Positions 1 through 10,571 of a DNA stretch of 64,000 nucleotides are shown piece after piece. A model generated the notes under the pieces. That model had not been told where the DNA came from, searched no databases, and saw nothing but the letters and a program-made list of their open reading frames with translations. Position numbers and translations under genes: made by a program. The DNA is from Panax quinquefolius (taxonomy: Eukaryota > Streptophyta > Magnoliopsida > Apiales > Araliaceae): positions 3,241,830 to 3,305,829 of the forward strand of contig CM035168.1 of the NCBI GenBank assembly GCA_020205615.1. Reading direction: 5' to 3'. Every line of letters begins with the position of its first letter. The stretch's first letter is position 1.

Positions 1-1338
1 TTCAATGAAACTAATAGCTTTAGGTAACAACAAGTTCTGTTACCCGAAACTCCCCTCAGATTGTCACTCAATGAAACAAGCTCTTCACAAGATTCTAACC
101 ATTATATAAACTAGAACAAGCTCTCTAGATTTAATATAACAGTAGTATTAAGAATTAAGTAATTAGACTATTCCAAGCAACAAACACATAATTTCGAATT
201 GTTTAACTTGTCTCCTAATAATAATAGCAATACTCAAAAGCTTGTCCACAATAAGGTATTATTAATTACTACTTGTGATTAGGAAAAATATCAATTACAC
301 ATAATATTATTCCATGATCTAGCATATGATATTCGTTAACCAACTCAATCCTGCAGAAATCAAATCAGTTAAGTCAAATAGCATTCAGAAATTAAATCAG
401 ATTATCAAGAATGAATTTCATGTGAGAAGGAATAAATAATGAATACTCAATTAACCATTAATTATAAATAAGGTCCAACATCCCTTAGAACTGAATAAAA
501 AGAACTTAACTCATGTCTTCAATCCTCCAATGTTGTAGATGAGAGAATGTAGTAGATGATGAATAATAAAATGAAAGAAACCCTGACTATTACATCTATT
601 TATAGTGCTAGACAAAATCTTAAATCATATGAGAACTAGAAATCCAAATCCTAAAAGGAATTACAAAACTCTAGTTTTCATAAAGAAATAAAATCCAATT
701 TGAAAATAAATCTCAGTATAACGATATCCTAATGCTAATAGAAATATCAATCACATTCCATGTAGAAAGCTGCCAAAATCTTCTTTTAGAAATTTTCCAA
801 AAATCTAAGATTTCTAAGATTTTCCCGCCCAACTCGCTGTCCCATTTCCTGCTGCGACGTTCTTTGGTAGAATGACCATAACTTTTGATCCGGGAGGAGT
901 TAAGGGACCTGCTACCTATCAAATCGAAACTATCGACGAGATATACACTTTTATTCTTTGAGAATTGACAAATTCTGGCTGGATCAAGGTCGAAATTGGG
1001 CTCCAAGTGACTGTTATGTAAATTACAACTCCAAACTTTGAGATTCAACATCCGTTTGGTAAAAAGATCATAACTTTTTCATATAAACTCCGATTGGGAC
1101 GATTCAAGATATTCTGAAAAGCAAAGGAATAGCTCTACAATAAAATCCAAGTCCCAAGCCAAGACCATGCATCCATATTAGCATTCAAAACCCTACAATA
1201 TTTCCTTTTTTCTCATTTTAGCTCAAATTCTTCTTGAAATCATTAAACACCTTAATAAGCTTATATACACATGAAATATGTAATAAAACTAAACATAAAA
1301 AAAAAAAATCATAATCATAGAATATTATGCACTCATCA
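1..1338 (-). other. Possible minus-strand LTR or retroelement end, running off the left edge
   Basis: No coding region is recognisable. Read on the minus strand, the stretch begins at 1338 with TGATGAGTGCATAA, a TG-starting sequence like some plant LTR starts. It runs through text typical of plant LTR U3 regions and reaches a TATAAATAG-type box at 596-605, followed by CT-rich leader-like sequence. The 112-codon open frame at 713-1051 (minus) has no recognisable domain. No second LTR, primer-binding site or polypurine tract can be paired with it inside the window, so this is inference only. It could equally be unrelated intergenic DNA. Confidence 0.28.
596..605 (-). promoter_or_regulatory. TATA-box-like motif (minus strand)
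   Basis: The minus strand reads CTATAAATAG, a good plant TATA box. It is followed downstream (lower coordinates) by a CT-rich stretch resembling a plant 5' leader. It would be the core promoter of the putative minus-strand LTR. No transcript start can be confirmed from sequence. Confidence 0.35.
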
Positions 1339-1369
1339 GTAGTGCAAAACTAAGTAAATGCTACTTATA

Positions 1370-1735
1370 AGTTTAATTCAAAGAATTTTATTTTATTTTA
1401 TGTTATTTTATTTTGTATTTTATTAAAATTAATTTAATTTTATATTATTACTTTTATTATATTATTTTATTATTATTATTTTATTTTATTTTGTATTATA
1501 TTATATTATCTATTTTTAATTTTATTTTATTTTATTAAATTTAATTTTTTATTAAATTAAATTAAATTATTTTATTTTATTTATTTATTAGATATGATTT
1601 AAGTTATTTCATGTATTTTAGTTTTCTTTTTTTTTTTTTTAATTTATTTTATATTACATTATAATATATAATTTATTTTCATTAAATTATTTTATTTTAT
1701 TTAAATTATTTTATATAAATTAATTTATTTTAGTA
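1370..1735. repeat. AT-rich low-complexity tract (TTATTTTA-type)
   Basis: The tract is nearly pure A/T, built from irregular repeats of TTTTATTTTA and TTAAATTA. It has no coding content and may act as a spacer or matrix-attachment-like sequence. Nothing else is visible in it. Confidence 0.8.
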
Positions 1736-2328
1736 CCAAGCAATTAAATAAATGTTACGTAGTTTATTTTAATATTGGAAAACTAATTAAATAAAAGACA
1801 AATATATGCAGGGCCCACAAATTTTGCAATTGAATAATTCTGGACAGAAATTTCATCAGGATTTCGTCAGAAATAGCAAATATACCAATACTCAAAACAG
1901 TCCCAAAATTAGTAGCAAGCTTGAACATATACTACATTTTTATCTGATTGTAACCATTATTTACAACATACAAATTGAAGCAAGTATCTGATAAACTATA
2001 TATATACTGTGACAGAAAATTCCAAAGTTCCCAATTTCTACAAAAAGTAATCCCAATAACAAAATAAAATCTGCATTTTGAATTTAATTTAGGGCAAAAT
2101 TGTATGTAATGCTTCCAAATATCTTCCAAAATGTAATAACAATAGCAACACCATACAGACTGAATCTCAATTTTAGCAACAACTCAAAGTAACAATAATA
2201 ATACAATAACAATAATATAAAACAATCAGACTGAAAGTACCAATAACAACTAATTAGTTAACATATAGTGATCCATATCCGGACTGAAATTAATGGGGAC
2301 TAATTAACCTTTCTAGGTAACAAAGTAC
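1736..2328. other. Unassigned AT-rich intergenic sequence
   Basis: Only short open frames (about 60 codons) occur here, and none resembles a protein family. The sequence is plain AT-rich DNA. It could be intron or body sequence of the minus-strand CACTA-type element whose terminus lies at 2904, but nothing in it proves this. Confidence 0.5.
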
Positions 2329-2904
2329 ATACCTTAAGAGGAGTAGGAAGAGGACTAATTTTGTGTTGCCGGATGCGGGGGTCGTCACCGGTGGTGCCTG
2401 AGATGCTGCGGCGTCGGAGGTGGGGAGGCACGGTAGTGGTACGACTAATGAGGGACAGAGATGAAAGGCGATGACTTAGAGAGAGATATGATAGAGAGAG
2501 ATAAGAGGATGAGGAGGAATAGGAGGCAAATGCGGCAAGAGGAGGCGGTCGTCGACAAAGGTGAAAGAGAGGGAAGTACAGAGGTGAGAGAAAAAGGTTA
2601 AAAGGAGCAGATCGATGGAATTCCGTCTATATTATATTCGCTAGAATTATATCGTCTTCTTGACGGATTTTTTGTCGGGATTAATATACATCCGTCAAAA
2701 TTATGGTTGGCGTTGGCGCTAGGTTTGCACGCCCTTTTGTATTCCTATTTTCGACGAAAATTCGTTGAAAATATTTTTCTTATGAGGGAATTATTTCTGA
2801 GGGAATTATTTCTGAGGGAATATTCTGTCGGAATTATTATAAAATTAATGAAAATAATTTCATTTAAAATAATTGTGTCGAATTGAAGACTTTTTCTTGT
2901 AGTG
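2329..2904 (-). mobile_element. Terminal region of a CACTA (En/Spm-like) DNA transposon, minus strand
   Basis: Positions 2891-2904 read TTTTTCTTGTAGTG, the reverse complement of CACTACAAGAAAAA, the classic CACTA terminus. Just inside lie repeated subterminal motifs (a GAGGGAATTATTTCT unit twice near 2785-2815, and TCGACGAAAATTCGTTGAAA), as expected for CACTA ends. Further in on the minus strand, 2340-2620 is a GC-richer CT-rich stretch resembling a 5' leader or exon, ending in an AAG|GTATGT-like donor near 2333. The opposite terminus was not found, so the element is truncated or extends left unseen. Host-flank TCT at 2905-2907 would be one copy of the 3-bp duplication. Confidence 0.6.
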
Positions 2905-3611
2905 TCTTATAAAGTATCGTAGAGTTTATTTGTGCAGGGGATCAATACTGATATTATGTACAAATTATATACTTTTGTTGCAATCAGTAGACTTAAATGA
3001 TAAAATATTCTTTCTTGGTCATAGATTACCAAATTCAACCCCATTGGTTTTTAATTTTGTATAATCAAAATAGAGAGCAACAAAAGGGAGAGATTATATT
3101 ATACAGGGTCTAGAAAAGAGGAAAATTTATGAATCGTGAGAGATTTTTTTTTTAATAAATTACTTTAACTGAAATCGATTATCTCATTTGAAAAACATTT
3201 CTCCTTTCCCCTTCTCTTTCTCAATTAACGGAAGTACTCCTTTCTTTTTGTTAATTGCTGAGAGTTTCCAGATAAGTAGGAAAGGCAATTCAACGTCAAT
3301 CTCTCCATTATCGACGATCCAATTGAACAACGATCAATTTCATGGCTGATTGCATGTTGTTGCTAGCAACCCATTTCTAGGGTTTTATTTATTTATTTTT
3401 TGCTCGGGAATTAAAGGGGAATCGTCAATAATGACAAATTGGTTTGTGAATTTGCCACTTCATGGGTCGCCCAACTCAGTTAGTGGTTAATATGGGAGGG
3501 GAAGAGTGTTGGACAAAAAAATTCATTCGACAAAGAGTTGAGAATGATAGTCTTGCAAATTTTATCAGCAAAAGTCCAAGTACTAATAGAAGAATCATAT
3601 TCTTTCTTTTG
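2905..3611. other. Intergenic sequence with no supported gene
   Basis: A 65-codon frame at 3462-3659 shows no known domain and runs into the copia remnant on the other strand. Positions 3280-3420 look like plant 5' leader sequence (CT-rich, containing TTTCTAGGGTTTTATTT). No adjoining coding exon can be supported. Confidence 0.5.
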
Positions 3612-3782
3612 TTAATCGGTAACACCCTTAGGGGGTTCAACTGGTTTTGGTTTGGTTAAAACATGGTCAACTTTAGCAATGTTCATAATCAAAAGTAATT
3701 TGGTTTGCCATCGCTTAAAATTTGATCCATCAAAAGGTTCAACTTTAGTCAAATCAGGGACAGATTTAGTGGCGGTACTCAT
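3612..3782 (-). pseudogene. Ty1/copia gag N-terminal remnant
   Basis: The minus-strand frame from the ATG at 3782 gives a start of the kind MSTATKSVPDLTKVEPFDGS, followed by NFKRWQTKLLL. The F-D-G-x-N-F-x-R-W signature is typical of the N-terminus of plant copia Gag polyproteins. It stops after about 57 codons with GVTD and an in-frame stop, so only the beginning of gag is left. The minus-strand upstream sequence (3783-4080) may be leader and LTR sequence of the same element, but no boundaries are clear. Non-functional. Confidence 0.65.
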
Positions 3783-4369
3783 AGCAGAATTTGTATTTCT
3801 AATTAAGAGTGTTAGAGAATACGAATAAAATATAGGATTCAATTATAAAATAAAGAGATGCTAAAGAAGGACTTATCGAGTTATAACAAATTATGTTGAA
3901 AGCGTAGGCGCGAGTTCAATCGCTGTCCTTAAGAAAAATTTCGCCCTCTGAGAACTTTTTTCTCTTGCAAGATCATCAGACGAAATTTTACCTCCGATTT
4001 AACTCTTCACCCAACTAATCAGCACTCGAAATAGTTGAATAACCCAGGAACAACTTCTAATTTTCCTTCCTCGAATTCAAAAATAAACCGTGTATATACA
4101 ATAAAATATTTATATGGAACTCACTATTTATATATATATATATAATTTATAGAAGGAAAATAAATCGTGTCAATAATTTTTTGTTGGTATATTCATTACT
4201 AAGAGCTAGCCTTATTTATAGAAGGAAAAGATGGCAATAGTAAAGATGACAACGATAATATCAGGAGCATTATTTCAAATAATAGGTCTTTTAATATATA
4301 TTGAACAGTTACAAAATCTTTAGTTTTTGAACAGTTACAAAATCTCCATTAATAAATTAATATGTATAT

Positions 4370-4579
4370 TTTATTTAATTTTGTAATATTTTATTTTGCA
4401 TAAAATACAACAAAGAGATGAAGACAAAAGGTCAATATATATATAGAAGTGGAATAGGGGTGAGGAATCTAGATTTCTGATCCACAGAAAAAGAGAAAGA
4501 TAGTGAAGAAGGGGAAGATGGTCAATGACTGACTGCAGTTGCTGATAGTCAGTCATAGATAAACCTTTTTCTTGTAGTG
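4370..4579 (-). mobile_element. Second CACTA-type terminus (minus strand)
   Basis: Positions 4566-4579 read TTTTTCTTGTAGTG, identical to the terminus at 2891-2904. Read from it on the minus strand comes a CT-rich leader-like stretch with a TATATATATA tract near 4436-4446. The 61-codon frame here is probably leader sequence rather than protein. No partner terminus in inverted orientation was found between 2904 and 4566. This is either a truncated small CACTA element or a deletion derivative of a larger one. Confidence 0.45.
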
Positions 4580-4864
4580 GGAAGAGAAAGAATTGTTGAA
4601 ATTTGAAAATAAACCGACGATTTTATTGATTAAAAGATGGACTCGATTCCAAACTCGCATGAGTTTTTTAATTGACCGAGTTAGCTACCAATTAAATAAG
4701 GATTAATTAAATAAGTTTTTCAATTAAAAAGATGGGTTGTTTTATATGTTACTATTGATTGATTAGTAGAATACCTAACGTTACTCGTATAAAGTTCTAA
4801 TCGGAAATAGAGAGAAGGATCATGGTTCTGGACAGAGGACAAAAGCATCACAAAATTAATCTCC

Positions 4865-4895
4865 ATAATTGATCCTTAATTCAGTATATGTTATT

Positions 4896-4954
<59 letters not shown>

Positions 4955-4983
4955 AACATATACCTAATTAAGGATCAATTATA
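4865..4983. repeat. Long imperfect hairpin centred on a (TA)n microsatellite
   Basis: The left arm (about 4865-4899, containing AATTGATCCTTAATT and TATGTTATT) is the reverse complement, with a few mismatches, of the right arm (about 4949-4982, containing AATAACATA and AATTAAGGATCAATT). Between them lies an uninterrupted (TA)n run of about 50 bp. The whole can extrude as a cruciform. It may be a small fold-back MITE or a palindromic microsatellite expansion; flanking duplications are not evident. Confidence 0.75.
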
Positions 4984-5576
4984 ATAAAATGGACAGGTTG
5001 AATACTAAAAAAGAAAAAAAACAAACATAAATTGTCATGAAGAAGTCGACTTAATTTTTAGATGATGGATAACACATAAGTTCGTGTTGATTAAAGATGA
5101 AATTGATAGTTCCATTGTGTTGGAATTATTAGTGTTAGTGAAAATTGACATTTATTTCGATATTAATTGATGTCCGAAGTTATACTTTACTAATGGTAAT
5201 TAATCGGATAAATGAGCAATTAATTGCTATTAATTCACATGATTATAACTATTTGTTCACATATGTGTACTATTGATTCACATTCTTGTACTATTAGGGG
5301 AGTTGGTGCAAGATTGATAATACTTGCATGACTAAGTTAAAAATGGAGGTATATATAGAGATACTTTACTGTAATTCGTATTTTCACATGATTATATCTA
5401 TTGATTCACATGATTGAACTATTGATTCACATTATTTACTATTAGGGGAGGTGGTGCAAGTTTGATAATACTTACAGGACTAAATTAAAAATGAAGAAAA
5501 AGAGGAAGGTATTATACTGTAATATTTCGAGCCCCAAAACGTGCAATTATCGAAACTATATTTTCATATAAATAGA

Positions 5577-5585
5577 AGCTCATTC
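5577..5585 (+). promoter_or_regulatory. B LTR core promoter (TATAAATAG)
   Basis: TATAAATAG is followed about 30 bp later by a CT-rich leader (CTCATTCTTCCTTCATTTCTC). This is conserved in all B LTR copies: plus strand at 13321, and reverse-complement copies near 39117-39126 and 52222-52232. It probably marks the U3/R boundary and drives element transcription. Confidence 0.8.
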
Positions 5586-5705
5586 TTCCTTCATTTCTCA
5601 CCAATTCACTAAAGCTTTAGAGCAATTATTATAGAGAGAAATTATAGAGAGAAAGAAGAAGAGAAGTCTGCTACCTCACTATTCCAATATCCAGTTTCTT
5701 CTAAG

Positions 5706-7048
5706 GTAAGGGGTATTATTCTTTCGTATTCATGAAGAGAGTTATTTTCTTTCAATACTCGTAAGAGTTGTTATTCCATTCTTTATTGTTATGTTGGAAT
5801 AACCTGTCTATGCAAAGTATCGCATACATAGTGAAATTCTTTTGTCATTCCATTCTTTATTATTCTCGCTGAATAACCTCGTCTGCATGCTTCTATCGCA
5901 TGCTTGGTGAATTCTCGTTGTCATTCCATTCTTTATTATTCTTTGGAACATCCTTATTCTGTCTGTGTGGATTACGCACGACCGGGTTCCATTCTTTATT
6001 ATTCTCGCTGAATATCCCGTCTGCAATGCGATTAGGGTATGACCGGTTCCATTCTTTATTATTCTCGCTGAGAATAACTTGTCTGCATGCGCTCTATCGC
6101 ATGCCCGGTGAATTCTTCTTCATTATTCTATTCATTATTATTCTATTGAATAACTCGTCTATGTGGATTACCGCATTGCATTGTGAATGATCCTTCAGAT
6201 TCATTCCTTATTAAATTGTGGAAATGATCTGCTTCACGTGGATTACCGCATAATGGTGAAAAATCCATTTACGCTTTATATATTCTATTATACTCAATTG
6301 GTTAAAGTTTTGGCTTCTATACTCCATGAAATTAGTAGAATATCCTCGGATATTTGTGCTTTTTCCAAAGATCTTTTCATGAAAATATTCTTCCGAGCAT
6401 TCTTGAATTTTACTCCACAAAGCAATATCATGTCGACAATTTGGACGTAATTGATTTCGTGGATAAATTAACTTATAAATCTTTAAAATTTATTCTTGAA
6501 CTTGTTTTATTAAATTATTATGTCATTGTCATCATCCTCATGCTTATATTGTGATGAAAGTCATCTTTGACTTACGTGCATAGATGGACTTGGTATGATT
6601 ATGACTGTGGATCATTCTTAGATAATCATGACCGTAATGTTATAAATGATGTGGTAAAAGTCCTCATGGCTCGTAGTGTATCGATGGACGCTTTTTGGTA
6701 TGATTATGACCAGGATTATTCTAAGATAGTCATCACCATTGATGATTTAATGAATATCCTTGGCCCGTAGTGCAGGGATGACTCGATGATGTGGTTTATT
6801 TATTAAGGTGAGTCTCAACGATAAAAATTGATGAAAATATTTTAAATCCTAGAAGATAGTAGATATCATGCTCTACTTGGCTCTTCTAATGGATTGCTTA
6901 TTCCGCTGTAGTTAAACTTGATGTCTATTGTATTTTATCAGTTTAACATTGTTGAAGACTAATGATAATTTATTTTGCATTATCTTAGTCATAATATTTC
7001 TTACTGGACTAGTTGAGCTCACCATTTTGATTTCATTGTTCTCTTCAG
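5706..7048 (+). promoter_or_regulatory. Putative intron inside the B-family LTR leader
   Basis: A strong donor (CTAAG|GTAAGG) lies 121 nt downstream of the end of the TATA box. A pyrimidine-rich acceptor (TTCATTGTTCTCTTCAG|G) lies near the LTR end, with a branch-like GAGCTCACC upstream of it. The 1.34-kb interval contains all of the 58-bp tandem repeats. The equivalent sites occur in family A LTRs at matching positions although much of the neighbouring sequence differs. Splicing is inferred from the motifs only. Confidence 0.5.
5775..6200 (+). repeat. 58-bp tandem repeat array in B LTR
   Basis: About seven degenerate units share a core TTCCATTCTTTATTATTCT, then a GGAATA(A/T)CC-like segment, then a GGATTACGCA/TCTATCGCATG segment. 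The same array recurs at 13525-14040 and, antisense, at 28375-28945 and 51500-51990. Open frames across it are an accident of repetition. Unit-to-unit differences fall mostly at CTG, CAG and CG positions. Confidence 0.85.
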
Positions 7049-7328
7049 GAAATGAGAATGTAGCCGAGACTAGTCGGGGAATGGAGTATTGGTCCGATAT
7101 GGTGTATTAGTAGTCTTCATTATTCTATAAAATAGTGTGACAATAAATGTAATGAGGACTCTATTTGAGAGTGGATATTGTCTAGAAGGCAACATTCCTG
7201 TTTAAACTCTCAGCTATGTTTTGTCGTATATTACACGACTGTTGTATAATTAAGTTTGTATTTGTATTCTGTACCATGTATTTGGCGACTCAAGATGGGT
7301 GATGTATAAAATTTTGGGGGTGTCACAG

Positions 7329-7341
7329 TTGGTATCAAAGT
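7329..7341 (+). other. B1 primer-binding site (tRNA-iMet)
   Basis: TTGGTATCAAAG lies one base after the LTR end (…TCACA). The plant standard is TGGTATCAGAGC, complementary to the 3' end of initiator methionine tRNA. This copy differs at the CAG. Confidence 0.85.
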
Positions 7342-7514
7342 TTAGGGATATGATCCCTGGCTGAGATGTGAGACAAGAACTAGGAGGGGAGAGACGGGAA
7401 ATTCCTTCGCTAGTATGACCTACCTAAGTTTATTTGGTATTTAATTGATCGGTTAGAGTATAGGGATAATATGTGATATGATAATTAACTCTTGTTTTGT
7501 GGCAGTATTTGAAA

Positions 7515-8720
7515 ATGGTCCGAAAATGTTGAGATAAGCAATGAAGCACATGAGACCGTTGAGTCACCACACATGATTAATACCCGTGATAATGTGCAAC
7601 AGAAGACAATAATCCTCGTGTAAACAACAATGATCAAATGATGAACGATGGGATGTTCAGAGGTTTTATGTAATTCATGTAACATCAGGCGAAGGCGGAT
7701 CCTGTCCAAAATGCAGGTGGAAACACTGATAACTAACGGTCACCGCTAAGCAGTTCAAGGAGCTGGGACCACCGGAGTTTTTTGGAGAGCCAAAACCACT
7801 TAAGGCGGAGACGTGGATAAAGCAGATCAACAAGATATTTGATGTCTTGGGATGTTCCGAGGAGAAAAAGGTTCCCTTTGCCACCTTCATGTTGCGAGCA
7901 GAGGCAGATTACTGGTGGGAATCTGTAAAGCGTACTCAACCTGCCGCACTCAAAATGTCTTGGGAGAAGTTCCAAGAGTCGTTTCAACGACAAGTACTTT
8001 CCTCGAAAGTATTCGTCACACGAAGGAGGTAGAGTTCATCAAGCTTGAGCAAAATAATATGACCGTGGCACAAGGGGGCTAAGTTTGCCGAGTTATCTCT
8101 GATTTGCATATCCCACTTGGTTGATAATGAGGAGAGAATGACGCGGATGTTTCTAAGAGGTTTGAAACCCGAGATACGCCAATACCTTATCTCTCATAAA
8201 CCGTGTTTGTATTCGGATGTTGTGAATAGGGCTCAATTATTGAGCGCCGATAATGAGTCAACCCAACCAAGAGAGAGCAAATTTAAAAGTCGATAATACC
8301 AATGGTAGCGAACATCAAGCGGGCAACAACAAACGTGGAGGGAATCAACATGCCGTAAATGGTAATCACTTTGGGGTAATCATGGCCATGACAATAAGAG
8401 TGGATATTTCAAGAAGAGGAGATTCAATAATGATGGAAAGACGCCAAAGACCAAAGACCGTTGTTAAGAAGGAGAACGACCACCGGTCAGATGTTACAAA
8501 TGTGGAGGGGAAGGACACATAAGTCCAAACTACATGATGCAGTTCAAAACATGTTATAATTGTGGAAAAGAAGGTCACCTAGCCCGATTTTGTCGTGCAC
8601 CAAAGTCAAGTCCAGCTGGGATGGAGGCATCAAAGGGTGTCCAAACAAGACAAAATAGGTAGTTCAAGGGAGAGCGTTTGTCGTAACCTCCCAAAAAGCG
8701 AGGAATCCGAACGAGGTGAT
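7515..8720 (+). pseudogene. B1 gag (nucleocapsid), frameshifted
   Basis: Positions 7748-8030 encode a retrotransposon Gag core (GPPEFFGEPKP … AETWIKQINKIFDVLGC … PFATFMLRAEADYWWESVKR). Two CCHC zinc knuckles lie near 8495-8605: [10 protein letters not shown], whose last Cys is lost, and [14 protein letters not shown]. The protein would package element RNA in cytoplasmic particles. The frame shifts near 8030 and again before the knuckles, so no full-length product can be made from the sequence as given. Confidence 0.85.
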
Positions 8721-10571
8721 CACGGGTAAGCTAATCATAAACTCTAGCAAAAGTTTATACTTTATTTGATACCGGCTTCTACCCATTCCTTTATTTCTCC
8801 TACTTGCGCCAACGCTTAAATTTGACTCGAGAAATTAGACTTTAACTTATCTCGTTGAAACTCCGCTGGAGAAACCTTCATTACATCCACGGCTTATAAG
8901 TCTTGTTTGATTCAAATCCAGAATCGCATCGTTACCCGCCGATCTTATTTCTTTGAAAATACTTGATTTGACGTGTGATTTGTGGATTGATTGGTTAACT
9001 ACTCATCACGCTAAAATCGATTGTTTTCGTAAGGTTGTTAGCTTTCATATTCCTAACCAACCTATTATGCGAATTCAAGCAACCAAACCACTAAAATCAA
9101 TCACCGTCATATCAAGCCATAAAGTTATTCGCTTATTGAAAAACGGATGTCAAGCTTTCTTAGCCCATGTCACGATTTAAATAAAATACGCCGATTTGAA
9201 TGATATTTCTATTGTTAATAAATTTCCGACGTATTCCCCAAGAACTTCCTGCCTACCCCTGTAGAAGCGTGAAATTGAATTTTGTATCGACCTTGAATCC
9301 CAGAAAAACCCATTTCCAAAGCCCCATATCGAATGGCTCCTATTCAACTTCGTGAGTTAAAACCCAACTACAGAATTGTTAGACATCGGTTTCATTCTGC
9401 CCTAAGTACGCCTCCTTGGGTGCTCCTGCTTCTATTCGTGAAGAAGAAGAAAGATGGAAGTATGCGACTTTGTATTGATTATCTGGAGTCAATCATGTCA
9501 CCATCAAAATAAGTACCGCTACTCTTTCGATTGATGACTTATTTGACCAACAGCAAAGGAGCCAAATTCTTTTCAAAGATCGATTTCGTTCGGATATCAT
9601 CAATTGAAGATTAAAACCGATGACATTCCAAAGACTATTTTTAAACTCCTAAGACGGCATTACGAATTCCTAGTCATGTCTTTTTGATCGACTAATGCTC
9701 CTCGCCGCTTTCACGGACATGATGAACCGAGTATTCAAGGAATATTTGATCACTTTGTGGTCGCTCTTTATTGATGATCATCCTCATATACTCCAAAACC
9801 CGTGAAGACCATGAGCAAACACTTAAGGTCGATACTTCAAAAGCTTCGTGAAAAACAAGCTCTATGCCAAGTCAAGAAATGTGAGTTCGCTTGAGGAAGT
9901 TGCATTCCTCGGGCACGTGATATCAAATCATGGAATATCTGCTGACCTAACAAAGATCAAGCAATTCAAAGTCGGGAGCAACCTAAGTCAAGATCAAGTA
10001 CGTAGCTTTCTCTTACTTAGTTAGTTATTATCGGAGATTCGTGGAAGGATTTTCTCGAATCACTACTCCATTAACTCAAATACATCGAAAAGATACAAAA
10101 TTCGGTTGGAGCGAGGAATGTGAGAAGAGTTTTCAAGAACTCAAGAGAAGACTCATTTCAAAGACCTGCTCGACAATACCATCCGCTCGGAGGGATTTGT
10201 CATCTACAAAGTGATGCTTCAGCAAAGGGTTAGGATGTGTTCTCATGCAACATGGGAAAGTCATAGCCTATGCCTCTCGACAAACTCAAAGAATATGAGA
10301 GGAATTATCCTACTCATGATCTAGAGTCAGCGCAATGCTGTTTTTGCGCTTAAGATTTGGAGGCATTACCGATGGAGAGAAAAGTGGAGATCTATACGAT
10401 CATAAAAGCCTCAAATATTTCTTCACTCAAAAGAAACTCAACACGCGCAAGAACGACGATGGCTTGAGTTGTTGAAAGATTATGATCATACCATCCAATA
10501 CCATCCTCGAAAAGCGAACGTAGTAGTAGTCGACGATCGAGTAGAAGATCATACGCGAACGAAAAGTAATA
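8721..10571 (+). pseudogene. B1 protease, reverse transcriptase and RNase H region, heavily broken
   Basis: The aspartic protease motif D-T-G is at 8768-8776 (TLFDTGF). RT block LLFVKKKKDGSMRLCIDY is near 9428-9482, and the catalytic FIDD near 9762-9773. RNase H / connection sequence follows (around 10200-10560, including a YASRQ-like stretch near 10270). Frame changes occur every 50-200 bp. Between these motifs the order is that of a gypsy pol. Not functional as written. Confidence 0.82.

Larger units (their letters stand above)
5062..7327 (+). repeat. B1 5' LTR (5'-truncated)
   Basis: The sequence aligns with the B1 3' LTR from about 12825 onward (GTTCGTGTTGATTAAAGATG is shared) but lacks roughly the first 650 bp, so the element was cut or recombined at about 5062. 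It contains direct repeats built on TTCACATGATTATAACTATT (5230-5420), a TATA box at 5577, a splice-donor-like site at 5705/5706, a 58-bp tandem array (5775-6200) and an acceptor-like site at 7048. It ends GGTGTCACA immediately before the primer-binding site. Confidence 0.87.

Noticed and set aside
713..1051. 112-codon minus-strand open frame
   Set aside because: No domain, no family resemblance, and the sequence reads as LTR-like non-coding DNA.
3462..3659. 65-codon plus-strand frame
   Set aside because: Overlaps the copia gag remnant on the other strand and has no recognisable motif.
5808..6190. Open frames across the 58-bp array (such as FHSLLFFG repeats)
   Set aside because: Chance frames created by tandem repeats; they occur on both strands and shift between LTR copies.
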